Assembly: GCA_035582835.1 (NCBI GenBank)
Contig: JAYKAV010000422.1
Span: 967,827 to 1,031,826, forward strand
Reading direction: 5' to 3'
DNA from: Phoebastria nigripes
Lineage: Eukaryota; Chordata; Aves; Procellariiformes; Diomedeidae
DNA: 64,000 nt
The notes under the pieces are model-generated. The model made no database searches. It was not told the origin of the DNA and saw only the letters and a program-made list of their open reading frames with translations. Shown one piece after another: positions 1-13,000 of the stretch. Numbering within the stretch: position 1 is the stretch's first letter; every line of letters begins with the position of its first letter. Made by a program: the position numbers and the translations under genes.

Positions 1-1039
1 CACCAGTATTACATATTACGGTACTGGATCTCTGCAGATACCGTCACCTCACTTTGTAAAGGACCTCAAAAGCCCTCTATCAGAGGCCATAGGAATTCCA
101 GCCCTCACCAAAGAAATGCAATTGGCAAAACAGCATTAGGAAGGTATCAGTTGTCCTCCACCAGCAGTGGCTGGGAAAACTCATTCGGATGACTGAAGAC
201 AAATGTTTGCTTCAGCAATTAAAAAAAAAAATACTTGCTCTGAAGAATCATACATCATAGCTATTTACTAGGAAGACCCATGCTGTCTTTTGCATTATAA
301 TTAATAGGTAGGAAGATTAATTTAAGACATATCAAGACCAAGTCAGGCATAATCGTCTTAATTAATGATGTTTGTGCTGTAACTTATGTGTTACACCCTA
401 CCCTTGTGGTCACAGGGGAAAAAAATTTTAAAAATTAACAGTGTTGGAAAACTAGCATACAACCCAATAAACAGATGATTCCACATTTCCCAGAGCCAGC
501 TCTATGTCACATAATCCAGAGGCTGGTTTTTTTCAGCCAGATGAAGACAGCAGGGTGCCTAACTTGTTACAGCGGCGCTTCACCAAGCAGCAGTGTTACC
601 ACATGCATCTGAATGTGAGAATCTAACTGCTTGGGAATAGGCAAGCTACAGACACGACTGTTTGGAAACAGTCTTGAATATGAAGCCCTCGAGCCAGAGA
701 AGAGATACAACAATGGGAACAGTTTCACAGCTCCCTCGCAATACTTCATCCTCTTATCTCAAGCAGGACTCACATCTTTTAGCGGCAGCGGAGTGGTCAG
801 CCTTCACACCAATTGCAATAACTCACTTCTGCTTGAGGGTACCACAGAAGGGTTTGGGTTAGTGATGCTTTTTTTTTTTTTAAGGGAAAGCATCGGCTAT
901 CTCATGAAGGTGAAGATCATAGCCTGCTGCTAGCAAAGATGCTTGGCAAATGTGAAAAGAAACATCTTTTTAAACACATAACGCCCGCTCGGTAGACGTA
1001 CTAACTTCAGTGGCCCGCTGCCGCAGGAGGACAAGCACA
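1..1039. other. Left edge, no gene seen
   Basis: AT-rich DNA with A and T tracts. The open frames (up to 100 residues at 631-933) have no recognisable domain and overlap other frames on both strands. Confidence 0.6.
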
Positions 1040-1420
1040 CAACAGGCCTTCCCTCCTCAAGATGCGAACCCGGGACCACCGCCCGCGGCCAGTCCCGCGC
1101 TGTCTTGCCTGCCCCTCCCGCTGCCGCCACCAGCGCCGGCGGGGGCTACGGCGCTGTGAGCGCGGGGCTCCCGGGCGCGCCCCCCGCAGCCCGCCCTCCG
1201 CTGCCGCCGGTGCCCGCTGGCAGCCCGGGCGGGCGCCGCCGCGGCGGCGGGGCTGGGTGGCGGCGCCATCTAGCGGGGCGCCGGAGCAGCGCCGCGGCCC
1301 GCCTCCGGCCCGGCGGGGCTGGGGGTCCTGCCGGCACGGCACCCAGCAGCCCCGCGGGAGGGGGGGGGGCCCGGCTCCTCCCGAGCTACCCCGTCACACA
1401 TGACGTGTTTTCTTATTTGG
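1040..1420. promoter_or_regulatory. CpG island of unassigned gene
   Basis: About 380 bases of very GC- and CpG-rich sequence within AT-rich surroundings. The overlapping open frames on both strands are Arg/Pro/Gly/Ala-rich, the usual CpG-island artefact. It lies about 5.5 kb beyond the HERPUD2 stop, so it is not the HERPUD2 promoter. It could start a transcript leaving the window to the left, an antisense lncRNA, or be an orphan island. Confidence 0.7.
1262..1276 (-). promoter_or_regulatory. CTCF-like motif
   Basis: The minus strand reads CCGCTAGATGGCGCC. It fits the vertebrate CTCF core CCASYAGRKGGCR at all positions but one (G for A at the third base). It sits within the CpG island, where CTCF sites are common. 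Motif match only. Confidence 0.5.
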
Positions 1421-4400
1421 TCTATTACGCACTTCCCTAATTATCTTTGGTTAACAAATTAGGGCATCAAGTGCTCACTGACTAGACAAATTGCTCATTT
1501 ATTTTTACAGCAGTGTATTTTCACATTGCTGCGGTTATTTCATCACCACAGTTTAACCTCGCACCAGGTTACCAACCAAAACACTTCAAGAAAGCCACCC
1601 AAACACGCTAACTTTTAACACAAAACCCAGGTTTTGGCTTTCCTTTACAACCAGCAGTTAAGGTCNGCACACTCTTTCTGAATGTGTAAAGAAAACACGT
1701 GCACACACAAAAANCCCCTGGATTTTTAAAAATTAACATACTCACAACTCCATTTACTTTCGTCCCTCAAACTCCTCACATCTAGATTCTCCCTCCCCAG
1801 ATTTCTNCAAAACTAGGAAAAAAATGTCAACAGTCTTTCTGTAAGTTTTGTCCTACTTAATCACACACACCCCTCACCACCTGAGATTTAAACTACAATT
1901 GCAGCTTCCCTGGTATAAGCTCCCTACTCCAAAAATGACCAGTAATTTTGCAGTTTATTCCTAAGACAGCTAAAACTATGTTTTAGCTAGAGGTTAGAGG
2001 AAAACCAGTTAACATTGCCTGGCGTTTCATGAGAAGTCTGAATTAAATTCTAGGAATATAACCCTTCCTTCCCTTCTACTCCTCCCACAGCCTTGAAAAA
2101 TTTTAGGATCAGGTTTATTACAGAAGTGGCACATAACAACTATGCTGTCATAAGGCCCACAGAGCAAANCATTAAATGAAAGTTTAAACAAAGAGATCAA
2201 CAGAATGACCACACGTCTTCAGCTTCACCATCCCAGGCCCTGGCAATTCAAGCAGTGAAATCACATTAGTATCATGGATACACATTAAGGGGCGGAGGGG
2301 GGGGGGGGAATTTTGAGTATTTATTGTTATACAGCAACATTTCCTCATGTTGTTTAAACAAAGTATAAAGCTCTAAACCAAGCACAAATTAATGTATTGG
2401 TAAAGAAGTGGAAATACTGTTTATATAGCTTGGGCATTCTCCCACTCTACACTGTGCTTGCCTCTGTAAATTCTAGGAGAAGAGAGTAAGTTAGCCAGCC
2501 CTAGCCTTTTTATGGATAGTTCTTTCAGGTCCAGTATGTGCTTCCTTCTTCTCCAACCAGTGCTACTGGGTAGACTGTCTTGTGAGTAAGTCTGAACCGC
2601 TAAGCATTCACACTAGTCACCCCTGCTTCTTTCAAAGCAAGACCTCGCATAGACAGCTGCAAGTGAATAAATCCAGCTGAGAGCAAGAAAGCGCCTCCCA
2701 TGTGGCAGTAGCTGAACAGACCCTAGGCCTAGCACTTGTGTAGAGCCACTGCCAGGCAGAATGGCTGAATCCCCTTTTTTGGGGTGGAAATCATGATGAA
2801 ACACATTTATTACCTTGTATTATCTTGTTACTCAGACAAGCAGTGGCTTTGAGGCAAACAAGGGCTGTGAGTGATAAAGTAACTCACTCCCAGTTTGCAT
2901 CATCCCACCTATACTAACACTGTAACCTGAAAGAAGAGTACATCACCCACACGCAAAGCCACACTGGCATTAATTTAGTTAACCTGAACACCTGTAGCAT
3001 CAAAGCTTTCCCAGCACAAGTAACACAGTATCACCCTGGATACTTTGGCAGCTAGCTTGCACCAGAGTAAATGCAGGCCTGCAACCTAATTAACAAGGGT
3101 GCATTCAGCTGGGCTGCAGTTGTATTTCTGATTGCCCACCTGAACATATCCAGAAAAACCAGCTCAGAGTTCATAATCACTATGCTGGAGTAAATTCTGA
3201 ACTGCTTCCTTGCAATAGCAAAGGCTGCTAAAAAAAGGCTTACGCTAGAAAACGTTTAGGTTGTACAGGAAACAACCAGCAGAAACATAACTTCCATCAC
3301 ATGGTATGAATAATTACATGATTTTGCATCACCTGTTACCATTACAAGCCTCACACACAATGGTATTTTTTCCTTCTGCCACAGCAATAGTAAGAGGGTG
3401 GCAGAGTATGTCTGAGACAAAGCAGCCTTCTCCTGAAGTACCATGTGATCATTTCTCTCTGAGTTACCTGAATTTAAGGACAACAGGGAGCAACTGGAAA
3501 GCCAATGCTGCCTGTCAAGGTCTCCAAACCAAACAGTAGCATGAGGAAGAGCTTGTGAGCTCACAAGTTAACAGGAGAAAAAGGATCCCTTTGACCACTA
3601 TTTTGCACCCAAGAATTCTCCAGTTTGAGTTTATGTTACACCTGTTTGTTAAACCAACAGGCCCATTGCTAAATACAATGTAAATTGTGGTCAAGAGGCC
3701 AATGCAGATGTATGTAGGGACACACATCCATTGCAAAGTATTTTTTGAGAGTAAGCACAATATTGAGAAATCATGCAGAAGAGCAGCTGTATGTTACTCT
3801 CTTCATACACCTGCTCCATCAGTACTGCTGATCTCATCTGTCTCTTCACAGCAAGTAGTGTTATGGATGGAATATGCTTCGATCTTGTGTCTGTTCCTGG
3901 TGTGACTGTCCCTGCCTTAACACACTGTGAAGCTGTTGCACATGCTGGCATAGGCTTGCTATTAGATACATGGACTTCCTCTAAATGTAGGGTATCTGTC
4001 TTTTCATGTCTTCCTTTATGGTAAAGGACAGAATGAATTTCAATCACTTTTTCTGTATTCAAAGTTGTAAAAGCGAGTGATGCACAGGTACGTTACAGAA
4101 CCATTAATACTGGGGCACATCCTATGCTGCCTTAATCCTCATGTCTTTTGTTCCATCTCATGTTACAGATTTGCTACAATTCAGCATCTTAGCTTTGCCT
4201 ACAGCCATCTACTACATAACTGTGTTTTGTTTTATGCTGTAGAACAGTTCCTACAACAAGGATACACTAAGAAAAAGCAACTGTTTTCCTAGGGTCTTCA
4301 TTTCTATTCCATCACCACCTGTTACATACTTCATGCTGTTCAATTCTATACCTGAATTGCTCAGAAACTCATAAAACAAAGACCTGATCTGACTAATTTT

Positions 4401-6154
4401 CATCAAGCTCTTTCCTTTTCTGAAAAGAAAAAAAAATGCACCTCTCTTACCTCAATCTGCTTTTTGATGCTTGCTTCATATTTATTCATTACCACACCTT
4501 CTCTTATCTCTGTTCCTCCCACTGGCTTTCCTCTGCCTCCAACTCTTTCACTACTTTTTGGTAACGCTTCATACCTCATTCTTATTTCTCACTCATTTTC
4601 CTCAGTAACCATCTTTATGCTTTTCCTTGCTGGCATCTTGGTAAAGTTCTGGAAGCTGGTAGGTTCAATGACCGTAAAATGTTCTCATGGAAGTCTGGCT
4701 TCTTCAACTCATTGCTCCAGCTCTACGATCCGATTAAAACTCTCATAACATCTCCCTCAATATCTAAATAACTGCCAGGATCTCCCATTCCACTGTCTCA
4801 ACCTTGTGTAACCTATAAACAAATTTCTCCTTGTCTGAATACAAACAAGCATGAATAAACTGAATACAAACAAGCAAACCCTTTTTAACCAAATCAGGGC
4901 TAACAGCATAAGAGCAACTTTCTTAATCTAGTCTGCTAACAGCAGAGAGCTACCACCAATTGCTTCCTATAGCATGGAAAACAAAGGAAACCTAAACAAT
5001 GACAACAGCAAGAAGCAACTAACAGTTGTTGGTAGCTGGATATCAGTAGGTCGTAACTGCACAGGTTATGGATACACTAACCCCAGGACAAAAAGAAAAA
5101 TGAACTTTTGGGAAAAGTAAGAGGGAGAACACACAGGTCAAACAGATGAAACCTCTTCAATGCATTCCAGAAATAAATCTTATGACATCTAAGACTGCCA
5201 CTCTGTGCCATTCCTTTAAAAATGTTAAGGTTTTGTAATAGTTCTTAAACATCAGTCAAGTTAGATCCATCCACCACATTAAAAGGGTAAAATTTCTTGG
5301 ACAATTCTACACATTTTATGTTTATGTAGTAAAGAACCTAAATTGAGAGCAGCTCTCCACAGTAACATGGGAGTAAAACATCATAATTAAACATGATTTA
5401 TTCATCATTGCTGCCTATACAGCAAGTAAAATAATTGATGCTTGTTAAGACTTACATTTCTATTTCTCCTCTTGACAGACTGTAAATGAGAATTATTTTG
5501 TAACTCAACAAACATTCTATTCAAGCTGTTTAAATTAAAATCATTATTCAAATTTATTTTTTCCAGTTGAGAGTCAACTCTCAATAAGGCCTAGAAATCC
5601 TGACAAATGTTTCAGAGTATAAACCCAAAGAAAATTTAAGCTTTAAAACTTCACTGCATAGCTTCAGCAGTTTGACATGAGCAAGCAAAAAATAAACCCT
5701 TATTTCTCACTTGTTCAGACCTATGTAAGAGCTTTGCCCTCTACTTGGAAATTAGAAAATTGGATAAGCTTTCTTTCAGTTGTAGTATAACAGAATCTTT
5801 GCAGCCATTTTTAAGTTAGATAACACATGGTAACCAGAATTAGGAACAAAACCAAATGAAACTTCTTGACTATGATTAAAATCTAAAGAAAGCAACCAAA
5901 AACAAACTGACAGTAGCACTGTGCTATTATCTCATGTACAATTTTCCTTTTCTCAGTTTTAATTAGGTTAAGTTTAAGAATACAGATATCCTGCTGTTGA
6001 GATCATATCCATAACTGTGTATGCGCTGCTACAAACATACCACTTTAGTCAATATCGGTAATGCCACCATGATAACTTTATTCCACTCTCAAGTCCATCA
6101 TATTCTCATCCTTAATGATGCACTATTTAGTTGTTTGCATTCAAATATGCATAT
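1421..6154. other. AT-rich flank beyond HERPUD2
   Basis: About 4.7 kb without a supported gene. It includes the G run at 2297-2308 and a pyrimidine-rich stretch near 4440-4760 that creates a 94-residue forward frame. The 123-residue reverse frame at 3691-4062 shows no recognisable domain. Long alternative HERPUD2 3' UTR forms could enter the right part. Confidence 0.6.
2297..2308. repeat. G homopolymer
   Basis: 12 consecutive G bases just after the G-rich motif GGGGCGGA, in the AT-rich left flank. Confidence 0.9.
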
Positions 6155-6915
6155 AAACATCCAAAAGAGTTACCATAACAGTTTTTATTAAAAAAAACCT
6201 AGTGTACATGTTTTTCCCCAGTACAGCTGTATTTTTCTTAAAAAGTACTGTATGTATCAAACATTTAAGGTTTATCCCATCACTGTCAATTGTCTTTGAA
6301 GAGCTGTCAAACATCTCCAACTTTAATGAACTTCAGTATAGCCTCAAGAAAAAGCTTTTAGCTTTCTAAATGTATCAGAAGAGACTTAGTATTTTGTGGC
6401 ATGAAAACAACATGCCATTAACAAGCAATCCCTGTGTTTACAGCATTCTTTCAGGAATCATATAAACTCCAAATCCCAAGTGATAATTCATACCCTGCAT
6501 AAAACTAACACAAGGTACAAAGTTATTCAGATGAACAGATAGCATTTGGAAAGGTCTGTCAACATTCATATTTAACAGCTCTTTAAAGAGGTAATGGTGC
6601 AGATTAAGTACAAGCTTTTTGCCTCAGTATAATACACATTTGAAATTAAAATAAAACATGGAAGACCAGTATCTTTACATTTTATTCTTCAGAAAAAGAA
6701 GAATCTTAAAGAAAGCATTTAGTAGTCCACTTGTGCTTAAAATATTCAATGCATGAGAGAGCCAAAAGAAAAAAAATACACATTTTTGTACACCATGATC
6801 AAAAAGATAACATTATAAATTTTCAGAAATTGCACTGTATTTAAAACACTCTCTAGAATCTGCTCCACTTCTATGTATGGCTGCTGAGGCTGCCTGACAC
6901 AGTTCCTTTTCCACT
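6155..6915 (-). other. HERPUD2: Probable HERPUD2 3' UTR with candidate poly(A) signals
   Basis: AT-rich sequence directly after the stop. On the minus strand AATAAA occurs at 6686-6681 and again at 6189-6184. The second is followed by a T/G-rich stretch (GGATGTTTATATG), so cleavage near 6155-6175 is plausible. Further AATAAA copies at 6082-6077 and 5402-5397 could give longer forms. The exact end is inferred, not shown. Confidence 0.45.
6184..6189 (-). terminator. Candidate poly(A) signal for HERPUD2
   Basis: Minus-strand AATAAA about 730 bases after the stop codon with a T/G-rich downstream element. Alternative hexamers exist nearby, so this is one of several possible sites. Confidence 0.35.
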
Positions 6916-7077
6916 TTAATTGCCAACCTGTGGAGGCCCTTCAGGGATGAGTGATGTGAAGAAGGTTGTGATAAAGGACCAAGCAGAAGCCATGAATCCA
7001 GGCTGCTGCTCTGTATTGGCATCTTCACCTGCATCTTCTCCGCTGTCTTCATCAATCCCATCATCCATAAGTCGTTC
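6916..7077 (-). CDS. HERPUD2: HERPUD2 coding exon 8 (last coding exon)
   Basis: 162 nt, residues 354-406 plus TAA at 6918-6916. It begins ERLMDDGIDEDSGEDAGEDA, an acidic tract. It continues with GFMASAWSFITTFFTSLIPE, a hydrophobic segment, and ends GPPQVGN. Acceptor TTTTGAAAG lies at 7078 upward. Confidence 0.97.
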   Translation of the reverse strand, partial: ERLMDDGIDEDSGEDAGEDANTEQQPGFMASAWSFITTFFTSLIPEGPPQVGN

Positions 7078-10000
7078 CTTTCAAAACAGAAATTGAAGCA
7101 ATTCAACTGCTTCTTTTCAGAACTGTGACATAAGGTAACCAGCAGTATCTTCCTACATTAAGTAACTTCTCTCAGAACAACCTCCTGAAGAATAACTAGC
7201 ATGAAGAAAGTCTGTGATTGAAGTAGAGTAATTGTCAGACTAGAAAAATACAGAATTTAAGCAGCAGGCACAACACTGAGGACAATGCTGAAAGCTTTCT
7301 GGTTAAACCGACTACATTTCATAAAAGTTCACTTTCTGTCCAGACATTACAGCATACTTGACAATGTAATACATAGGAGTCTCAAAAGACATGTCTGCTC
7401 TTACTCACCATCTCTTCAAGATCAGGATTATTTGCCTGTTGCCCATCACGGTTCACTTCCACGTTATTGGCTGCCTGTTGTTGGCCTCCCTCTTGCCTAA
7501 AGGGGAACCATCCAGCTTGGTGTCTATGTAAGAAAACGGAACAGTTGAAAACCTCTCTTTTGAAAGGAATAAAAACATTTTTCTGCTACAGCTAACTAAC
7601 GCAGTGAATTCTTCAAGTACTTTCAAATGAATGAAGCTACATGTATTTTTCTGCAAGTCTTACTTCTAGATCAAATGGCTATTCTTTGATGTCTGGGTTA
7701 AGAAGGGTCTTGCTAAGAGCTGTTCTTTAAGTTTCAGAAGTGCTGTTCACAGCCCTCTATTCCAGAAGATGAATAATTTACCACGATTAGGTGGTTAAAT
7801 ATGTAGAATACTTTTTCTGGGTCTCCTCCCCATTTTTAAGTACTTAAGTTATATTAATTTTCAAAGGCAGCCTTAATTTTCATAGTTTAAAGCTGATTTT
7901 CTGTGGAAAAAAGAACTTAAACTTCAGCTAAAGCTTAAACTACATTACCGTTGTAAATTAAATAAGCCTCTCCTATGTTTTCAAGTGTGTATATTCTGAT
8001 TTCAACTATCATATCTGCATGAGAAACAGAACGGTCCTTGTGAGGATGGAAACTATAGTGTAAGGAAACTCTCAATGAATGACATCAGTCCAAAATATCA
8101 AGCATTACTGCTGTTTTCCACTTCTATTTACATCACTAAGCTATTTTCATATATAAAGGGAAGTGATGACAACAGTACTGATATTTCTTACTAAAACAGA
8201 GAGCTTAAGTCTTTATGATGCATTGTAAAAATATTTTTAAGTCCCTGCAATTCTAGCAGATCTAGTACCCACCGTTACAGTAGCACTACCTTAACTCTGC
8301 CTAACACAATTTACTGNACAAATCCCATACGTTATTTTTGAAATATAAATGAGCTCAGCTCTGCAATTTTCCTCTCATATCCAACCAATGGATGTTTTAA
8401 GTTTATGCAAGCATACGCTTGACCTATATGAACTTCCTTCCCCTCACCCCCACTTTCTAAATTTCCATCCCAAAATTCTACATTTCTACAATGCTGATCT
8501 GTTAATATCACCAACAGTTAAGAGCACTGTGTTTCAGGTCTAAGTGGTATCCAACTTACTGTAAAAATGTTTTGAGAATTATTTCTTTTTTCATATCAGC
8601 TTCTCTGCTTGTTTGAAATTCTTTTTTTTTTTTTTTCTTATTCCCCGCCTCCCCCCTTACTGTAAAGGAGCAGTGCCTAAATGTTTGTATTTGCATAGTT
8701 TTTCACAGTTTAAATGGATTATACACTAGCACCATACTAAACATATCAGATCTGCAGCTGTACTCAACTGTTGTACTCACAAATAAACCAGCAGCATGGC
8801 TCCCATTACCATGACAAATCGACTGAAGGAAGAATAGAAGTATACAATGCTCAGAAGAATTGCTGCTCTAGAGAACGTGTACATCCAGTCCAGCCAGTCC
8901 CGGTTGAAGTCCTCCTCATTCACTACCGGGCCACCCTGTGCATTCATCTGAACGTTNGGGTTTACAGGCCTGTTCTCCTGGACGGCTACATTTGGCACTG
9001 CTGCGGGCTCATTTGCAGGAGCATGTTCTGAATTTACAGCCTGGGCAACTGCAGATCTCACTGGCTCAGTGCTGGAAGTCACTTGGGCTGAAACAGCAGC
9101 TTGGCTAAAAATTTAAACATAAAACTAGTTTGTCAAAAAACATGCACCAAAATTTCTAAGCCTATTCTTGTCTTCTTTTCTACACTAATAAAAACAAAGT
9201 TTCAGATGTAATACATGTCAAAACAAACTGCATTTTCCCTTAAATCTTTACTTATTAATACATTAATTTAATTCTAATCCAAAACTGGATTTTATAATTT
9301 CCTGGACAAAACTTAGTGTAAAACAGCACAGCCAGACAAATAAACACAGACATTTTGATCCTACAAACAACATTTAAGTTTTTAATACCTTCCTTTCATT
9401 AGTGTAACTCAGTACTACCTAAGATAATGCAGACTTACTATTGCATGTAGTACTGACGTGCATACATTTGTTGCCACCAGATCATCTGTAAGGGACTGAA
9501 TGCAGGATACATAGAAAATCCAGCAGGAACACCTTGGCCTGGAAATTGGTTGCCTATATTGCTATAAAAGGATTTAAAGAAAAATATTCAGTTCTAAATT
9601 GCCACATTTATAAAGTGCACTAATCTTAAAAAACAGTTAAAGTAGCATTCTTCCTCTCATTTGTCCCCCTACAATAATGCACTGAAATAACACTGAAACA
9701 ACATGTAGTGAGATCATCCCACCCATTCCAAAAGAAGAACTGTATTTTCATACAAGAAATTAATAAGCACAGTTATTTCTATAGAAAGAGGATTTATGTT
9801 TTTGTACTTAGATGTCTGTCACTAGCTGCATCTCTGGGACAAAACCATATTGAAATTTTTTCAAAACTGTGTATATAACTGCAGAAATTCTTCCATACAA
9901 TTCCTTTTAAGTTCAAAGGTAATCCTTAAAGGCACTGCAGGAGCTGTAAAGGGAAAACTTACTAGCTTCTATAACTTTCTTTTAGAAGCAATACCTGAAA

Positions 10001-13000
10001 TACTACTGTGATCAAAGACATGAAGAAATGAACATGAGCAAAGACAACAAACTAATCTTTCAGATACAGCTTCTGAAGAACGCAACTGTGAACACTGTAA
10101 ATGATTTACTTCCCCCCCCTCAATATTTTGAGCATAAGCAATTCTCGTCCCTATGGGTTTTTAACTCCGGTTCACATGCAAGAGAGATAAAGCTCCTATA
10201 CATAAGTTTTAGGTTTGGTTTTGTCTGCTTTTAAACTTCTTAGCCTCTCTTACCTCCTAGAGCATATAGCATGTTTTGGCAAGATTTCCAACTCTTTCCC
10301 CAAAGATTTTGATGTAGTGAACTGTAGTAAACCAGGACATCTTTCAGGACAGCGTGAGAGTATAAAGCATGAAGAAAAGTTTATTCAGACTGCAGGTAGC
10401 AAAAGCTGAGACTGCTGTAATTGTACTGCAGACTACACCTGTTCCCTAAGTAAGGCACTCCCTGCAAAGATATCACCAAGAGATTTCATTAGTCTACCAG
10501 GCATTCAGATATACAAGACATGCCCAGAAAGAAAGATGGGAGGAAGACATTAAAATCTTTCTTCCAATCTTACACGAGTAAGTATTTCACTGTAATTCTG
10601 GACAAGAGCCTGCCATGCAACTCCATGACCGCTGCTAAAACTGTATGTTACGTTTGTATTTAGTCATAACCTGTTTTGACAAGGGGGGGGGGGGGGAAGA
10701 AAAGAAAGCTAAAGCTACTTTCCTGATACCACATACAAACTGAAATAATCATAGGCAATACTCTAGGTTTCTTTCAAAAATTGCAAGGGTGAACTGGCAG
10801 CCCTGCTGATGCTACTTATTTATGCATAATTAACATGCTGGAACAGCAAAGCTGTCAAGCTGCTATTGAAAAACATCAATCATGCTTTTATCTTTATGGC
10901 TGCAAACTAAGAATGTGTTTTTCTATCCCCTGAACTGGCAAACACTTTGAGAAATAAGACTCCTCCAAAATTCATAAAACACTGACCCTCATAAAACATT
11001 TGACCCCCAAAATGTAAAGATGATTCAAATATTCTAGATGGGTGTCATTAGGTACTACGTTGTGACAAATCACTGAGCAATGTCTCAATTTCAAGCAGGT
11101 AGAATATCACATGGGGATGCGAACAGGCAGGACCACTCACTGTTCAACCATACCTATTTCTCCAGCTCAGTCACCCATAAGCAGTGCTACCCAACTTGCC
11201 TAAGTGAGTTCTGCGGGAATTCACCAATTCTTTTTCTCATCAGTTACAAATTTTAGGGTGGTTCTTCTTTAGAACTGCTAAGTTGAGCTCAACAAAAGTT
11301 GAGAGGCCATAGGCTAATAGCTCTCCCTCACAGATACGTCTTTTAGAAATATTACAGGATTTGAGCTTCTACTTTCTTCCAAACTCTTTCAAAAGTTGCT
11401 TTCTTGATGTCTTAAAGCTTAATAGTAGATTAAGAAACCAGTCAACCAAGACAAACCACAGAAGATTTCAGTTATATCATGTTCCTTCCTTTCCCATTCA
11501 AATATTTTGGTGGGTTTTTTTTTTTTTTTTCTTTTTTTCCTTTTTTCCAACGGCTTTTCTAGGAGATGGGACTTTCTGAGAAGCAAGACTTAACTTTTCA
11601 AGATCTGACTCCATTAATGAGAAGAAGTAGACATCGATTTTCAAGAACTGGCTTCTGCCTTAGAATTCCAACTAGCTCAGCAGTATTTTATTTGCTCATC
11701 AAAAATCAGAATGAGGCAGATGTTCTCAATTATACAGCTATTACAGCTGTCAGGGTATTAAGTTAGCTTTTGAAATTCAGGAACAACTCTAAACACAGTG
11801 TAACGTATTTCAGTGAGAAGAACCTCTCCAAAGGAAGAGGCTCTTCTCGGCAAAGCAAGCCGGCTTGCTGTTAGAAGAAAAAGGAAAGTAGCACATGCTT
11901 TCTCCTCATCTTTTTCCAAAAGGAGTAAAGAGAGGCAGGAAGCAGAGTATTTCAAAAGAATGGCAGCAACAGCACAAGAGCAGAGAATCAAATAGGATAG
12001 GCACAGGCATTCCAAGATCAGAGAACAAAGCAGAGCAGGCAGTACAAGAACAGTTAGATAAGTCAGAAAACAGTTTTTAAGGTTCAAATGGTAGAGGTAG
12101 ATTCAGAATATTCCGAAAAGAAAGAGGCATGCTACTCCTTAAATGGCTACAAAGCTCAGAATTACTTCTCTTGGTCTATGGAAGACACCTAAAATGAGCT
12201 AACTGGGATTCAGTTTGAGGGTAAGGTCAGACTAGTTAGCTGGCATCGTCATGAAGATACTGCTCACCACTAATGGAAAAATAAGACTTTTTATTCAGAC
12301 TTAAAAGCTCAATCTCTGTCATCTGCATGACTGACAATAACTGCATTTATTTAGTGACCTTGATCCATGAAGACATCTCATTTAGTGTTAGTCTCATATG
12401 AGCCTGGGATATCAACTTGAAGTGATATTTCAATATCCTCTGCTATGTTATTTGCTACTTAAAAAAAAAAATATACAGCAAGCAAAGGCTACTGATGAAG
12501 CAAGGTATTTATGTGCTAGAACATACTGTATGCTGTCAGTATATCATTTTGTTGTTCGCTTTCAAACATTACTATGTACACAATACGAAAACATTTCATT
12601 AGATGGGCTGCCCACACCTGACAATCTCACTGCCTTGATGTTGCTTGTCTGTTTACTGCTTCCAAGTACTCTCCAATCTGAAATGCAAGCCATTTCAGGA
12701 CTGAACCCATCTGTTCTGTTTGTACCTGCGTAGCACAGTGGGGCCCTAATCCACGACTAAATCCACAGGAGCAGACAATGCTGTGTTTGCTCTCCACAGC
12801 AAGAGACTAACTTGGTAGATATATATAAACTACTTGCCCAGTCCCACCTCAAGTCTAGATTTTTAGAAAATAGCATTTACAAAAGCTCAAAAGCAACAGG
12901 AAGTTTTAAATTGCTTTCTCTGTAATATTTTAACAATCTGAGTTAAATGTTTTCCCAAAGGGTATTCAACTCACACATTGAAGCTTTGTGCCAGGAACTA

